Part shown: positions 1 through 8,190 of the stretch, in pieces
How positions within the stretch are numbered: position 1 is the stretch's first letter
How the letters are laid out: each line of letters begins with the position of its first letter
Assembly: GCF_033063295.1 (NCBI RefSeq)
Contig: NZ_JAWJZH010000001.1
Span: forward strand, 2,666,001 to 2,730,000
Origin: Nitrosomonas sp. Is35
GTDB lineage: Bacteria > Pseudomonadota > Gammaproteobacteria > Burkholderiales > Nitrosomonadaceae
DNA: 64,000 bases
Direction: 5' to 3'
Notes under the pieces: generated by a model
The model's input: only the letters and a program-made list of their open reading frames with translations
Told to the model about the DNA's origin: nothing
Database searches by the model: none
Position numbers and translations under genes: made by a program

Positions 1-614
1 AAACCGGAGGCGATGCCAGTGACGTTGCTGGGATTATCCTGGCTGTACAGCAGCTCGATCCGCTCCACTACTTGTTTCAACAGCGGCTGAATGCCGACGA
101 AACCCTCCTTGCCGCGCGCACCTTCCTCGGCGATTTCAAACACCTTGGCTTCCGCTTCGTCGAGTAAGTCCGCCGCAGAACGCCCCGCCGGGTTGTACGC
201 GGAATCGGTGATCTGCACCCCGACTTGCGCCAGGTAGCGCATGATGGACCGTTCCCGGACGATTTCGGCGTAGCGCTTGATATTCGCCGCCGATGGCGTG
301 TTTTGCACGATGGTGCCGATGTATGCGAGACCGCCGACAGTTTGCAGCTCCGCCGATGTTTCCAGGGATTCCGCCACGGTAATGACATCCGCCGGTTTGT
401 TATGTTCGATCAGTTTACAAATGTGGTGATAAATCAGGCGATGATCGTGGCGGTAAAAATCGCTGTCGGTGATGATGTCAGCGACTTTTTCCCAGGCGTT
501 ATTATCCAGCATGAGTCCGCCCAGCACCGATTGCTCGCTTTCTATCGAATGCGGCGGTGTTTTATAGGGATCGAGAAACTGCTCTTGATGAAGACTGATC
601 GGTGATTGTGCCAT
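1..614 (-). CDS. dnaB: Replicative DNA helicase DnaB, N-terminal part (cut by window edge)
   Basis: The minus strand reads without a stop from an ATG at 614-612 to the window edge, giving about 204 residues of a DnaB N-terminus. Typical stretches include PPHSIESEQSVLGGLM, DHRLIYHHI, NTPSAANIKRYAEIVRE and AGRSAADLLDEAE. This covers the helical N-terminal domain that binds primase and the linker. The RecA-like ATPase domain lies to the left of the window. DnaB is the hexameric fork helicase. It lies downstream of rplI on the same strand with a terminator hairpin between them, the usual order in betaproteobacteria. The identification is secure; the rest of the gene cannot be judged. Confidence 0.95.
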   Translation of the reverse strand, partial: MAQSPISLHQEQFLDPYKTPPHSIESEQSVLGGLMLDNNAWEKVADIITDSDFYRHDHRLIYHHICKLIEHNKPADVITVAESLETSAELQTVGGLAYIGTIVQNTPSAANIKRYAEIVRERSIMRYLAQVGVQITDSAYNPAGRSAADLLDEAEAKVFEIAEEGARGKEGFVGIQPLLKQVVERIELLYSQDNPSNVTGIASG

Positions 615-673
615 AGGATCCGGAAACACCATTGAAGGAGTATTGATTTTATCACTTGCTGACCAGCAAATGA

Positions 674-699
674 AAAAGGACTACCGAAATAGTCCTTTT
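674..699 (-). terminator. Intrinsic terminator after rplI
   Basis: A perfect 10-bp inverted repeat (AAAAGGACTA / TAGTCCTTTT) with loop CCGAAA has A-runs on its left and T-runs on its right, so it could work in both directions. It lies 28 bp past the rplI stop and 60 bp before dnaB, so it most likely ends the ribosomal transcript. Confidence 0.8.
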
Positions 700-727
700 A
701 AAAATGTAACCACCTGAAAACAGGATA

Positions 728-1183
728 TTACATCGCTGCCTCACCCAATACCGATACGGTGATATTGGCGGTCACATCGCTGTTCAGCGCAATGGTCAAC
801 GGATAATCGCCAACCTGTTTCAATTGGCCATTAGGCATGCGGATCATGGCGCGCTCCACGGTAAAGCCGAGTGCAGCAAGCGCTTCGGCGATATTGGCAT
901 TGGTTACTGAACCGAACAATTTTCCATCGCTACCGGCTTTTTGCGTAATTTGCACCAGCAATCCTTCGAGTTTCGCAGCAACCGCTTGCGCTGCTGCCAG
1001 AACGGCTGCTTGTTTTTTCTCCAGTTCCGCACGTTTCGATTGGAACTCTGCAATGGATTGCTCGGTTGCACGTCTTGCCTTGCCTTGCGGAATCAGATAA
1101 TTCCGTGCAAAACCGCTTTTGACGTTCACAACATCACCCAATTGCCCTAAATTCGTAATTTTTTCCATCAAAATAATTTGCAT
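728..1183 (-). CDS. rplI: 50S ribosomal protein L9
   Basis: The product of 151 residues is the usual length for L9, which binds 23S rRNA near the L1 stalk. The N-terminal domain carries the family signature ([19 protein letters not shown], then GFARNYLIP), followed by the long connecting helix and the C-terminal domain. It is the last gene of the rpsF-priB-rpsR-rplI cluster, 12 bp after rpsR, and is followed by a hairpin terminator. Nothing is unusual. Confidence 0.97.
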   Translation of the reverse strand: MQIILMEKITNLGQLGDVVNVKSGFARNYLIPQGKARRATEQSIAEFQSKRAELEKKQAAVLAAAQAVAAKLEGLLVQITQKAGSDGKLFGSVTNANIAEALAALGFTVERAMIRMPNGQLKQVGDYPLTIALNSDVTANITVSVLGEAAM

Positions 1184-1195
1184 CGTAATTACTCC

Positions 1196-1480
1196 TTAGT
1201 GACGATCGGTGTAAGGCAATAACGCCAGAAAACGCGCATGCTCTATCGCGGTGCTCAGCTGACGCTGGTAGAAGGAAGTCGTGCCGGTAATACGCGCCGG
1301 GATGATCTTGCCATTTTCACTGACAAAATCCTTCAGGATTTCAATGTCTTTATAGTCCACATGTTTGATGCCTTCCGCGGTGAAACGGCAGAATTTTTTG
1401 CGTTTGAATAACGGGCGGTTGGCTTTCTTTTCTCTTTCTTTATCTTTGCTGTCTTTGCGTCTACTGGTAAAACGTGCCAT
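1196..1480 (-). CDS. rpsR: 30S ribosomal protein S18
   Basis: The product of 94 residues has a basic N-terminus and the S18 core ([53 protein letters not shown]). S18 forms a heterodimer with S6 on the platform of the 30S subunit. rpsF, encoding S6, lies in the same cluster with priB between them, as in many proteobacteria. The single Cys and the arginine-rich tail fit the family. Confidence 0.97.
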   Translation of the reverse strand: MARFTSRRKDSKDKEREKKANRPLFKRKKFCRFTAEGIKHVDYKDIEILKDFVSENGKIIPARITGTTSFYQRQLSTAIEHARFLALLPYTDRH

Positions 1481-1499
1481 GTTAATTCCTGTTTTCTGA

Positions 1500-1802
1500 T
1501 TAAATAAGTTCGATATGTTCCGCGTGCAAAACCAATTGTTGGCTCATGTGACTCTTTCTGTTGAGAAATCCGCTCAGTTTGACCATGCTGTCAAGCTTAA
1601 ACCCGGCGATCGTCAGAGCTAATTGGCCCAATGCAACAGCCAGAATATCCAATATTATTTGCCGAACTACACCTGCTTCCTTTTGCTTCGACACATGATT
1701 GATCGTAAACTCAATCACGGCCATACCAGCCGGTGTGTAGCGTAAAACGCCCAGTTTGACAATTTTTCCACAAATGATGATGCGATTACATTCCAATTGC
1801 AA
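1500..1802 (-). CDS. priB: Primosomal replication protein PriB
   Basis: The product of 100 residues is an OB-fold, single-strand DNA-binding protein related to SSB. Motifs such as [21 protein letters not shown] and [16 protein letters not shown] fit PriB. In the family, PriB is a homodimer that stimulates PriA helicase during restart of collapsed replication forks. Its position between rpsF and rpsR is diagnostic: it starts 5 bp after the rpsF stop and ends 19 bp before rpsR. Confidence 0.93.
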   Translation of the reverse strand: MQLECNRIIICGKIVKLGVLRYTPAGMAVIEFTINHVSKQKEAGVVRQIILDILAVALGQLALTIAGFKLDSMVKLSGFLNRKSHMSQQLVLHAEHIELI

Positions 1803-1807
1803 TGCGT

Positions 1808-2221
1808 TTACGCAGGGGTGCTGGATTCATCCGGCACGTCATCGGTTTCCAGTTCGTCAGCCACCGCTTCGGCAGTACTCAAACCTGCGGCGCGCGATCT
1901 TTCCTCTTGACGCATCATCGCCGATGGTTCCGTGATAGGGCCGTCGACCTTAATGGTTAAATGCCGCAGCACAGCGTCGCTGAATTTGAATGCATGATCC
2001 AAGTCATCCAGCGCTTCTTGATTGCATTCGATATTCATCAACACATAGTGCGCTTTGTGAACTTTCTGAATCAGATAGGCAAGCTGACGGCGCCCCCAAT
2101 CTTCCACGCGATGAACCTTGCCATCTTTTGCGGTTACAATGCCGCGATAGCGTTCGATCATTGCAGGTACTTGTTCACTTTGATCAGGATGAACAATAAA
2201 AACGATTTCGTAATGTCGCAT
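1808..2221 (-). CDS. rpsF: 30S ribosomal protein S6
   Basis: S6 begins [20 protein letters not shown] chose the ATG at 2221 because AAGGAAA lies 5-6 bases upstream and because the family starts with this sequence. An in-frame ATG at 2269 would add 16 residues foreign to the family. The product has about 137 residues with an acidic C-terminal tail ([13 protein letters not shown]), common in S6. It is the first gene of the cluster. About 240 bp separate it from the divergent trpG, so both promoters must lie there. Confidence 0.95.
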   Translation of the reverse strand: MRHYEIVFIVHPDQSEQVPAMIERYRGIVTAKDGKVHRVEDWGRRQLAYLIQKVHKAHYVLMNIECNQEALDDLDHAFKFSDAVLRHLTIKVDGPITEPSAMMRQEERSRAAGLSTAEAVADELETDDVPDESSTPA

Positions 2222-2402
2222 AATTTCCTTTTGGGTAAAGCCTCCCACGGCTTTCATGTGGTGAGACAAGGTTGAAAAGCCGGTAATTTTACTGAATTAT
2301 TAAGGCAATATCAATTACTGTTCAAATAATTGCGATTCTATTATTCGCCTCACGGCTGAACTGGTAAAATTCACGTGCTGCGCGCAGGCATTCATCCTTT
2401 GC

Positions 2403-2408
2403 TATAAT
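2403..2408 (+). promoter_or_regulatory. Possible -10 box for trpGDC
   Basis: A perfect TATAAT lies 51 bp upstream of the trpG ATG. No convincing -35 hexamer is visible at 16-18 bp, so this call rests on the -10 match and its position only. Confidence 0.4.
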
Positions 2409-2459
2409 CTCTTCCGTCACAATTAAACGATAGTAAGTACAAACAAAGAGTTAAAACCA

Positions 2460-3026
2460 ATGCTGCTGATGATAGACAACTACGATTCCTTTACCTATAA
2501 CTTGGTGCAGTATTTCTCCGAGCTGGGTGAAAAGGTTGCGGTATACCGGAACGATGAAATCACACTGGATAAAATCGCGCAATTGAATCCCGAGCGGATC
2601 GTTATTTCTCCAGGGCCGTGCACACCCAATGAAGCCGGAGTATCGTTGGCGGTGATCAATCAGTTCAGTCAAAACATTCCGGTATTGGGCGTCTGTCTGG
2701 GACATCAAAGCATCGGGCAGGCGTTTGGCGGACGAGTAGTTCATGCAAAACAACTGATGCATGGCAAAACATCGCCGATTTTTCATCACGACACCGGCGT
2801 TTTCCGCGGCTTGCCCAATCCATTCACCGCCACCCGTTACCATTCCTTGGTCGTTGAACGCGCAACGCTGCCGGATTGCCTTGAAATCACCGCTTGGACC
2901 GAGGACGGCGAAATCATGGGGATCCGTCACAAAACACTCGCTATCGAAGGCATTCAATTTCATCCCGAATCCATTTTGAGCGAGCATGGACATCAAATGC
3001 TCGAGAACTTTCTCCACCGGCAATAA
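2460..3026 (+). CDS. trpG: Anthranilate synthase glutamine amidotransferase component
   Basis: The product of 188 residues is a class I glutamine amidotransferase. The nucleophile Cys79 lies in [17 protein letters not shown] and the His168/Glu170 pair in [26 protein letters not shown] is the standard N-terminus. It supplies ammonia to TrpE, which converts chorismate to anthranilate. In some bacteria the same subunit also serves PabB in folate synthesis. trpE is not in the window. The gene leads trpG-trpD-trpC with 24 bp to trpD, so the three are probably one transcript. Confidence 0.96.
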   Translation: MLLMIDNYDSFTYNLVQYFSELGEKVAVYRNDEITLDKIAQLNPERIVISPGPCTPNEAGVSLAVINQFSQNIPVLGVCLGHQSIGQAFGGRVVHAKQLMHGKTSPIFHHDTGVFRGLPNPFTATRYHSLVVERATLPDCLEITAWTEDGEIMGIRHKTLAIEGIQFHPESILSEHGHQMLENFLHRQ

Positions 3027-3050
3027 ATCCGCTCGACTAAAGGTGATTGA

Positions 3051-4076
3051 ATGACGCCACAAGAAGCACTCCAGCGCATTACCGCGCATCAGGAAATAAT
3101 GCACGACGACATGGTTTCCTTAATGCGCCAGATCATGCAAGGAGATATCTCGCCCGTTCTTATTGCCGCGATCATCACCGGTCTCCGGGTAAAAAAAGAA
3201 ACGGTCGGGGAAATCACCGCAGCGGCGCAAGTAATGCGTGAATTTGCCAGCAAAGTGGCTGTTCCTGAGCACACGCATTTAGTGGATACCTGCGGCACAG
3301 GTGGAGACTCATTGCACACATTCAATATTTCCACGGCAGCGGCATTTGTTGCCGCGGCGGCTGGCGCGCGCGTCGCCAAACATGGCGGCCGCTCGGTTTC
3401 AAGCAAATCAGGCAGCGCGGATGTATTGGAAGCGCTCGGCGTCAATCTCAACCAAACACCGCAACAGGTGGCGCAAAGTGTTAGTGAAATCGGCGTCGGT
3501 TTCATGTTTGCGCCCAACTACCATGCAGCCATGAAACATGCTGCACCGGTCCGGCGTGAACTGGGTATCAAAACACTATTCAATATCCTCGGCCCGCTCA
3601 CCAATCCCGCCAGTGCCAAAAGACAAGTTCTGGGTGTGTTCAATACAGATCTGGTCAAAACCCTGGCGCTTGTGCTGCAACGGCTGGGCAGCGAACATGT
3701 GCTGATCGTGCATGGCAGCGATGGATTGGATGAGATCACCATCACAGGCGAAACAAGTATCGGTGAGTTGAAAAACGGTCAAGTCACCGTTTATACCGTC
3801 AAGCCGGAAGATTTCAATTTGAAAACGTCAGCAATCGAAGCTATCCAGGTTACCGATAGCGCCGATGCCAAAACAATGTTGCTTTCGGTATTGGAAAACA
3901 CCGCCGATCCGGCGCGCGATATCGTGCTGATGAATGCCGGCGCGGCGATATATGCCGCCGGAATTGCGGACACGCTCGAACAGGGAATCAAAGCCGCGCT
4001 CCGCGCTATCGAAAGCGGCGCCGCGTTAAAGAAACTCCACGACCTGGTGGAATTCACCCACAGAAATTCTGTATAA
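3051..4076 (+). CDS. trpD: Anthranilate phosphoribosyltransferase
   Basis: The product of 341 residues is the normal length. It transfers phosphoribose from PRPP to anthranilate, the second step of tryptophan synthesis. Seen motifs are the PRPP loop [29 protein letters not shown] and the anthranilate-side GPLTNPA. The N-terminal helical domain (about residues 1-70) precedes the nucleoside-phosphorylase-like domain. The ORF is intact and lies 7 bp before trpC. Confidence 0.97.
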   Translation: MTPQEALQRITAHQEIMHDDMVSLMRQIMQGDISPVLIAAIITGLRVKKETVGEITAAAQVMREFASKVAVPEHTHLVDTCGTGGDSLHTFNISTAAAFVAAAAGARVAKHGGRSVSSKSGSADVLEALGVNLNQTPQQVAQSVSEIGVGFMFAPNYHAAMKHAAPVRRELGIKTLFNILGPLTNPASAKRQVLGVFNTDLVKTLALVLQRLGSEHVLIVHGSDGLDEITITGETSIGELKNGQVTVYTVKPEDFNLKTSAIEAIQVTDSADAKTMLLSVLENTADPARDIVLMNAGAAIYAAGIADTLEQGIKAALRAIESGAALKKLHDLVEFTHRNSV

Positions 4077-4083
4077 GATCACA

Positions 4084-4944
4084 ATGTCCGATATTCTAAA
4101 AAAAATCCTCACCGTCAAAAAACAAGAGGTCAGTGCCGCCAAGGCATTAAAGCCGTATGCCATTTTAAGCCAGGAAGCGCAATCCGCATCACCACCGCGC
4201 GATTTCACCGCCGCGATTACTAACAAAATTAAAGGGGGACAGTCGGCTGTCATCGCCGAAATCAAACAAGCCAGCCCCAGCAAGGGAATATTGCGCGGCC
4301 GCTCCGCGGGCGGAAGTGGTTCTGCATTTGAATTTCTTCCTGCCGAGATAGCCAAAACTTATGCGCAACATGGCGCAGCTTGCCTGTCGGTATTGACGGA
4401 TAGGCAGTTCTTTATGGGTAGCCCCGAATATTTACAAGCAGCACGTGCCGCATGCGCATTGCCGGTTTTGCGTAAGGATTTTATTCTGGATGAATATCAG
4501 ATTGCCGAAGCGCGTGCGATGGGTGCCGATTGTATTTTATTGATCGTGAGCGCTTTCATGATGGAATTCGGCGCCGGATCCAGTGATGCTGCCGATAATG
4601 CCTTGCAGCAAATGGTTGCACTCGAGAAATTGTCCCACTCGCTGGGCATGGCGGTTCTGGTCGAAGTTCACGATGCGGTCGAATTGCAACTGGCGTTGCA
4701 GCTGACCACTCCGCTCATCGGCATCAATAACCGTAATCTGCGGACTTTTGAAACTTCCCTCGATACAACGCTGGAGTTACTTGATCAAATTCCATCCGGG
4801 CGGATTGTGATTACCGAAAGCGGCATTCATACCCCAGCGGACGTTGCACGCATGCGATCGCATCACGTCAATGCTTTCCTTGTCGGTGAAGCTTTTATGC
4901 GCGCCGAAGACCCCGGCATTGAATTAGCACGATTATTTTTCTGA
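4084..4944 (+). CDS. trpC: Indole-3-glycerol phosphate synthase
   Basis: The product of 286 residues is a single-domain (beta/alpha)8 barrel that closes the indole ring of CdRP. Catalytic and phosphate-site motifs are present: [37 protein letters not shown] and [13 protein letters not shown]. It is 15-20 residues longer than most family members. The extra length appears in two places: about residues 71-84, a Gly/Ser-rich stretch after SKGIL, and about 157-178 after LLIVSA. No PRAI (TrpF) domain is fused. It is the last gene of trpGDC. Confidence 0.95.
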   Translation: MSDILKKILTVKKQEVSAAKALKPYAILSQEAQSASPPRDFTAAITNKIKGGQSAVIAEIKQASPSKGILRGRSAGGSGSAFEFLPAEIAKTYAQHGAACLSVLTDRQFFMGSPEYLQAARAACALPVLRKDFILDEYQIAEARAMGADCILLIVSAFMMEFGAGSSDAADNALQQMVALEKLSHSLGMAVLVEVHDAVELQLALQLTTPLIGINNRNLRTFETSLDTTLELLDQIPSGRIVITESGIHTPADVARMRSHHVNAFLVGEAFMRAEDPGIELARLFF

Positions 4945-5088
4945 TCCCGAGTGTCGCTGCCAATGCGCTAGCGTCAAAAGAAGCTCGCTGTTCCAATTGA
5001 CATTGAGGAAGGATAGTGCATTGTTTCCTCAAGATTTATCCATAGGTGTCGTAGAAAATTCCTGACGTATCTCATTCAGGAGTTGAAA

Positions 5089-5937
5089 ATGCTACAACAA
5101 CATCAAAGAAAATTATCGGATTGGGTTAATTTTCTTACAACAGCTGAAATTCCTGTTCTCAAACAGACAGCTCGAAACCTCGCCATTCTCCAACAGGACG
5201 AGCAACATCTCAACGCGCGCAGTTTCGCTCATGTTGTGAAAAACGACCCGTTAATGACTGTAAAGCTACTGCGTTATATGCAGCAGCATAAACACCGGAC
5301 GCAAGAACATGATGTAATGGAAGTTGAGCAAATCATTTTGATGCTCGGCCTTGAAGCGACGCTGAACAAGATACCTGCCAAGCCTCTGGTTGAAGACATT
5401 TTGGCGCGCAACAATATGAATGCGCTGGTCTATTTACTAAAAACCACTCACCGCGCAAATATAGCTTCTACCTACGCTTTTGACTGGGCGGTCCGCCTGC
5501 ACGATTTACATTTTGCGGAAATCCGTCTGGCGGCATTACTGCACGATATCGCCGAAATGCTCATGTGGTGCTTTTCCCCCGCGGAAATGCTAAAAATAAA
5601 GCAGCTACAAAAACAAAACAAAGCACTTCGCAGCACCGTCGCACAAGAAAAAATCCTCGGCTTTTCTTTGTATCAACTCCAGCTGGAACTTGCAATTAAA
5701 TGGAAACTACCAGCATTATTAATCACCCTTATGGATGATAATAATTCAAGCTTACAGAGAGTGCGTAATGTGGTCTTGGCAGTAAATTTAGCCCGGCATT
5801 CCGCTAATGGGTGGGACGATGCTGCATTACCGGATGATTATGAAGATATTGCCAAACTTCTGCACCTGCAAGCAGGCGACATCATGACCATCGTTGGTGC
5901 CAGTAAACATTCTGAAGATGCGAGCCATCTCGCATGA
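5089..5937 (+). CDS. HDOD-domain protein
   Basis: The product of about 282 residues is a single HDOD domain, a catalytically reduced relative of HD phosphohydrolases found in bacterial signalling proteins. The N-terminal part (KNDPLMTVKLLRYMQ) and the degenerate HD stretch LAALLHDIAEMLMW are typical. The ATG at 5089 has AGGAG six bases upstream; a TTG two codons earlier is unlikely. It is the last complete gene before the tRNA fragment at 5958 and so is probably the last gene of the ancestral chromosome on this side. The family is often tied to c-di-GMP or chemotaxis signalling; its partner here is unknown. Confidence 0.8.
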   Translation: MLQQHQRKLSDWVNFLTTAEIPVLKQTARNLAILQQDEQHLNARSFAHVVKNDPLMTVKLLRYMQQHKHRTQEHDVMEVEQIILMLGLEATLNKIPAKPLVEDILARNNMNALVYLLKTTHRANIASTYAFDWAVRLHDLHFAEIRLAALLHDIAEMLMWCFSPAEMLKIKQLQKQNKALRSTVAQEKILGFSLYQLQLELAIKWKLPALLITLMDDNNSSLQRVRNVVLAVNLARHSANGWDDAALPDDYEDIAKLLHLQAGDIMTIVGASKHSEDASHLA

Positions 5938-5957
5938 ACCCATTTAAATAGGGTAAT

Positions 5958-6002
5958 TGGTGCCGACACCAAGAATCGAACTCGGGACCTTCTGATTACA
6001 AA
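5958..6002 (-). other. 3' half of tRNA-Thr(TGT): probable attachment-site scar
   Basis: Read on the minus strand, this 45-base piece runs from the anticodon loop (TTTGTAA, anticodon TGT) through the 3' anticodon arm, the variable loop, a T-arm with GTTCGATTC and an acceptor 3' strand ending GTCGGCACCA. The sequence past 6002 does not pair as a 5' anticodon arm, and no D-arm or 5' acceptor strand follows, so the 5' half is missing. This is what remains when an element integrates into the 3' end of a tRNA gene. The CCA end faces the trp/HDOD genes, so the element would lie to the right and the intact tRNA-Thr gene beyond the window. Confidence 0.75.
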
Positions 6003-6201
6003 ACTTATTTACAAATTATAATCACATATAAATCAATCACTTACAATGCTTGCCAAGCATAAAAACTGTCTCACACAACCACAAACAGTGACACTTGCAG
6101 AGTAGTTTGGCACAAATTTGACACAGTCAATTCTGCATCTTATTTCGTTCTCGCATAACGCTGCTCCTTTGGTAACTACCTTTAACACAAAATACCTAAG
6201 A

Positions 6202-6621
6202 TCATTCTTCCCAAGGATTGATGATGGGCACTCCGGCAGCGGCAAAAGGCTCAGTATCTCGCGTCGCTATGGTGAATCCATGTACGACCGCGATTGCGGC
6301 AATCTGACCGTCTGCCACAGAGATGAGGCGGCCATTAGTCCTAGCTCGACCGACTATGGGCGCATATGCTATCGCAGCCTGTTGATCGAATGATAGTATG
6401 CGCGCCCCAAAAAGCCTCTCCATCAGTTTCCTCAATGCAGCATCAAGTCCTTCTTTACGCTTTCCATCTGGCAGGTTTTGAATGCCGACCAGCAATTCGG
6501 AAAGACTTGTTGCAGTCAGATACAGTGTCTCGGCTGTTTGCCGATCAAGCCAAGCTTGAACGGCGGGATTGCCGTTGGGTTTCATTGGCTCGGATATGAC
6601 ATTCGTATCCAGAACGATCAT
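6202..6621 (-). CDS. vapC: PIN-domain toxin, VapC/FitB type
   Basis: The product of 139 residues is a PIN-domain ribonuclease. The acidic metal-binding residues are in place: Asp5 (MIVLDTNVISE), Glu42 (SELLVG), Asp104 (SVADGQIAA) and Asp122 (ATRDTEPF). In the family these toxins cleave tRNA or rRNA and are held inactive by the antitoxin encoded upstream. Its ATG overlaps the antitoxin stop by 4 bp. The sequence is closest to the FitB branch (EPMKPNGNPAVQAWLD). It lies just inside the tRNA scar, where such modules often stabilise mobile elements. Confidence 0.9.
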   Translation of the reverse strand: MIVLDTNVISEPMKPNGNPAVQAWLDRQTAETLYLTATSLSELLVGIQNLPDGKRKEGLDAALRKLMERLFGARILSFDQQAAIAYAPIVGRARTNGRLISVADGQIAAIAVVHGFTIATRDTEPFAAAGVPIINPWEE

Positions 6622-6857
6622 TCGAACACTGCCGGATCAGTCGGTGTCTGATCACGAGTATCATTAAAATCAAGCCCCCCAAAGGATTGCCTAAAAGCAG
6701 CGAGTTCAGATCCGATTTTGACACGCGTCCTAGGACGCACTGCCTCTTCCAGAATTTCCCGGATTTCAGCTTCGGTGCTACGTCCATGCTGAGCAGCACG
6801 CAGCTTAAGCGCGCGATGCGTTTCTTCGGGCAAATTGCGAACAGTAACAACAGACAT
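6618..6857 (-). CDS. vapB: Ribbon-helix-helix antitoxin, VapB/FitA type
   Basis: The product of 79 residues starts MSVVTVRNLPEETHRALK, an Arc/FitA-like ribbon-helix-helix DNA-binding domain; the C-terminal tail would wrap the toxin. An AAGGAG box lies 9 bases upstream of the ATG. Two direct copies of ATGATA, 10 bp apart at 6887-6892 and 6897-6902, lie 30-45 bp upstream of the start. That spacing suits RHH dimers on one DNA face and may be the autoregulatory operator, though this is inference. Confidence 0.88.
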   Translation of the reverse strand: MSVVTVRNLPEETHRALKLRAAQHGRSTEAEIREILEEAVRPRTRVKIGSELAAFRQSFGGLDFNDTRDQTPTDPAVFE

Positions 6858-6902
6858 TTGACTTCACTCCTTATTATGTGAAATCAATGATAGCATATGA
6901 TA

Positions 6903-7458
6903 ACAAACGACATCAATTCTTGATATGCACTGCCAAAATGTGTAAGCCCGCGTATGCTGTTCTGCGCAAACTAAACACCAAGCGTATATGCATGCTTTTA
7001 GAGCCATACTTCAATTTAATCGGATTAACATAAACATCTGTTTTTTGGAAAGTGGATAGATCCTACATGATCGATCCGCTGCAAGAAGTAGCTCTCGTTA
7101 GCTTCCCCATTGAATCCGCCAAAGGATAACCCCCCATTTTTAAAAGTTTATGACCAGAAAGCCTGCGAAAAATATGGCAACTCACTCAATACCAATAAAA
7201 CCGAAGATTAACCAGTCGTAGGAAACCTATCGTTAAAACTGCCTGTGGAAATCCGAACTATTCTACCGCACGCGCGGCAACGTTTACCGGTATTGAAGAT
7301 ATCCGGTTTGTTCAGCCGAGCATGGCGAACGGATAAACGGCGCCGCGCTTGATCGAAGTGTAGGCATACCGGCTATAATATACAGAAATGAGTTAAGCAC
7401 GTGATGAACACATAGCTCAGTTCGAGGAGGTTGCTTCACAATGTTGGGAAACGGCTTT
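6903..7458. other. Non-coding stretch between vapBC and the EAL gene
   Basis: I see no convincing gene, RNA or repeat in these roughly 560 bases. Short open frames here lack ribosome-binding sites or recognisable content. The stretch may hold decayed DNA near the element end. Confidence 0.4.
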
Positions 7459-8175
7459 CTAATTAGGATAAATAACTGCCGGTAGCGCCTCGAACGCCGG
7501 GCGAGCAAACAAATAGCCCTGAAAAAGAACAATCCCCTCGTTCCGGAGCCACTCATACTCCGCAGCGGTTTCCACACCCTCGGCGACTATATCAATCCCG
7601 AGATCTTCACAAGTGCGTAACACACCGCGAACAATCGCTTGCCGCGGTCCGCGGTGCTCGATATCCCGTACCAATAGCATATCCAATTTGACCGCCTCCG
7701 GCTGAAACTCAGCCAACAAGTTGAGACCGGAATAACCGCTGCCAAAATCATCAATGGCAAACTTGACACCGAGTCTGCGGCATTGATTGGCATGTTCGAC
7801 AAAACAATCGAAATCCTTGATCGTCTCCGATTCGCTCACTTCGAGCACAAGTTGATCCGGCTTCAAACCGTATTGAACGGCCATTTCCACCATGGCCTGC
7901 AAGGCTTCCATGCTTGATCCATCCTCGAAATCCGCCATAGCTTCCGGCAACACGTTGAGGTTGATGCGGCTAGATAGTCCGAGCTGAGCGCTTAATTTGA
8001 TTGCCCGCAGCCTGGCATCCGCATCAAAGGCGCGCAGCTGTGCCGCATTATGTTGCTTCAACACCCAATTTGCGGGTTCGTTGTTGGGACCGCGGACCAG
8101 AGCCTCAAAAGAATGTGTTTCATGTTTTTCGACATTCACTATGGGTTGGTAAGCAAAAGTAAATTCAAGAGCCAT
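7459..8175 (-). CDS. Stand-alone EAL-domain c-di-GMP phosphodiesterase (motifs intact)
   Basis: The product of 238 residues is one EAL domain with no other module. All the usual catalytic signatures are visible: FEALVRG, INLNVLP, LVLEVSESE, IDDFGSGYSG, VKLDMLLV, IVAEGVET and LFQGYLFARP. It is therefore predicted to hydrolyse c-di-GMP to pGpG. It starts 15 bp after the BLUF-EAL stop with an AGAGGA box upstream, so the two are almost certainly co-transcribed. It is clearly related to the EAL half of its neighbour, suggesting duplication. Having no sensor of its own, it may take its input through that neighbour. Confidence 0.9.
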   Translation of the reverse strand: MALEFTFAYQPIVNVEKHETHSFEALVRGPNNEPANWVLKQHNAAQLRAFDADARLRAIKLSAQLGLSSRINLNVLPEAMADFEDGSSMEALQAMVEMAVQYGLKPDQLVLEVSESETIKDFDCFVEHANQCRRLGVKFAIDDFGSGYSGLNLLAEFQPEAVKLDMLLVRDIEHRGPRQAIVRGVLRTCEDLGIDIVAEGVETAAEYEWLRNEGIVLFQGYLFARPAFEALPAVIYPN

Positions 8176-8190
8176 GTTTTGGGATCCTCT

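Noticed and set aside
2451-3104. 217-codon minus-strand frame opposite trpG
   Set aside because: It is fully overlapped by trpG, which has all amidotransferase motifs; the antisense frame has no recognisable content.
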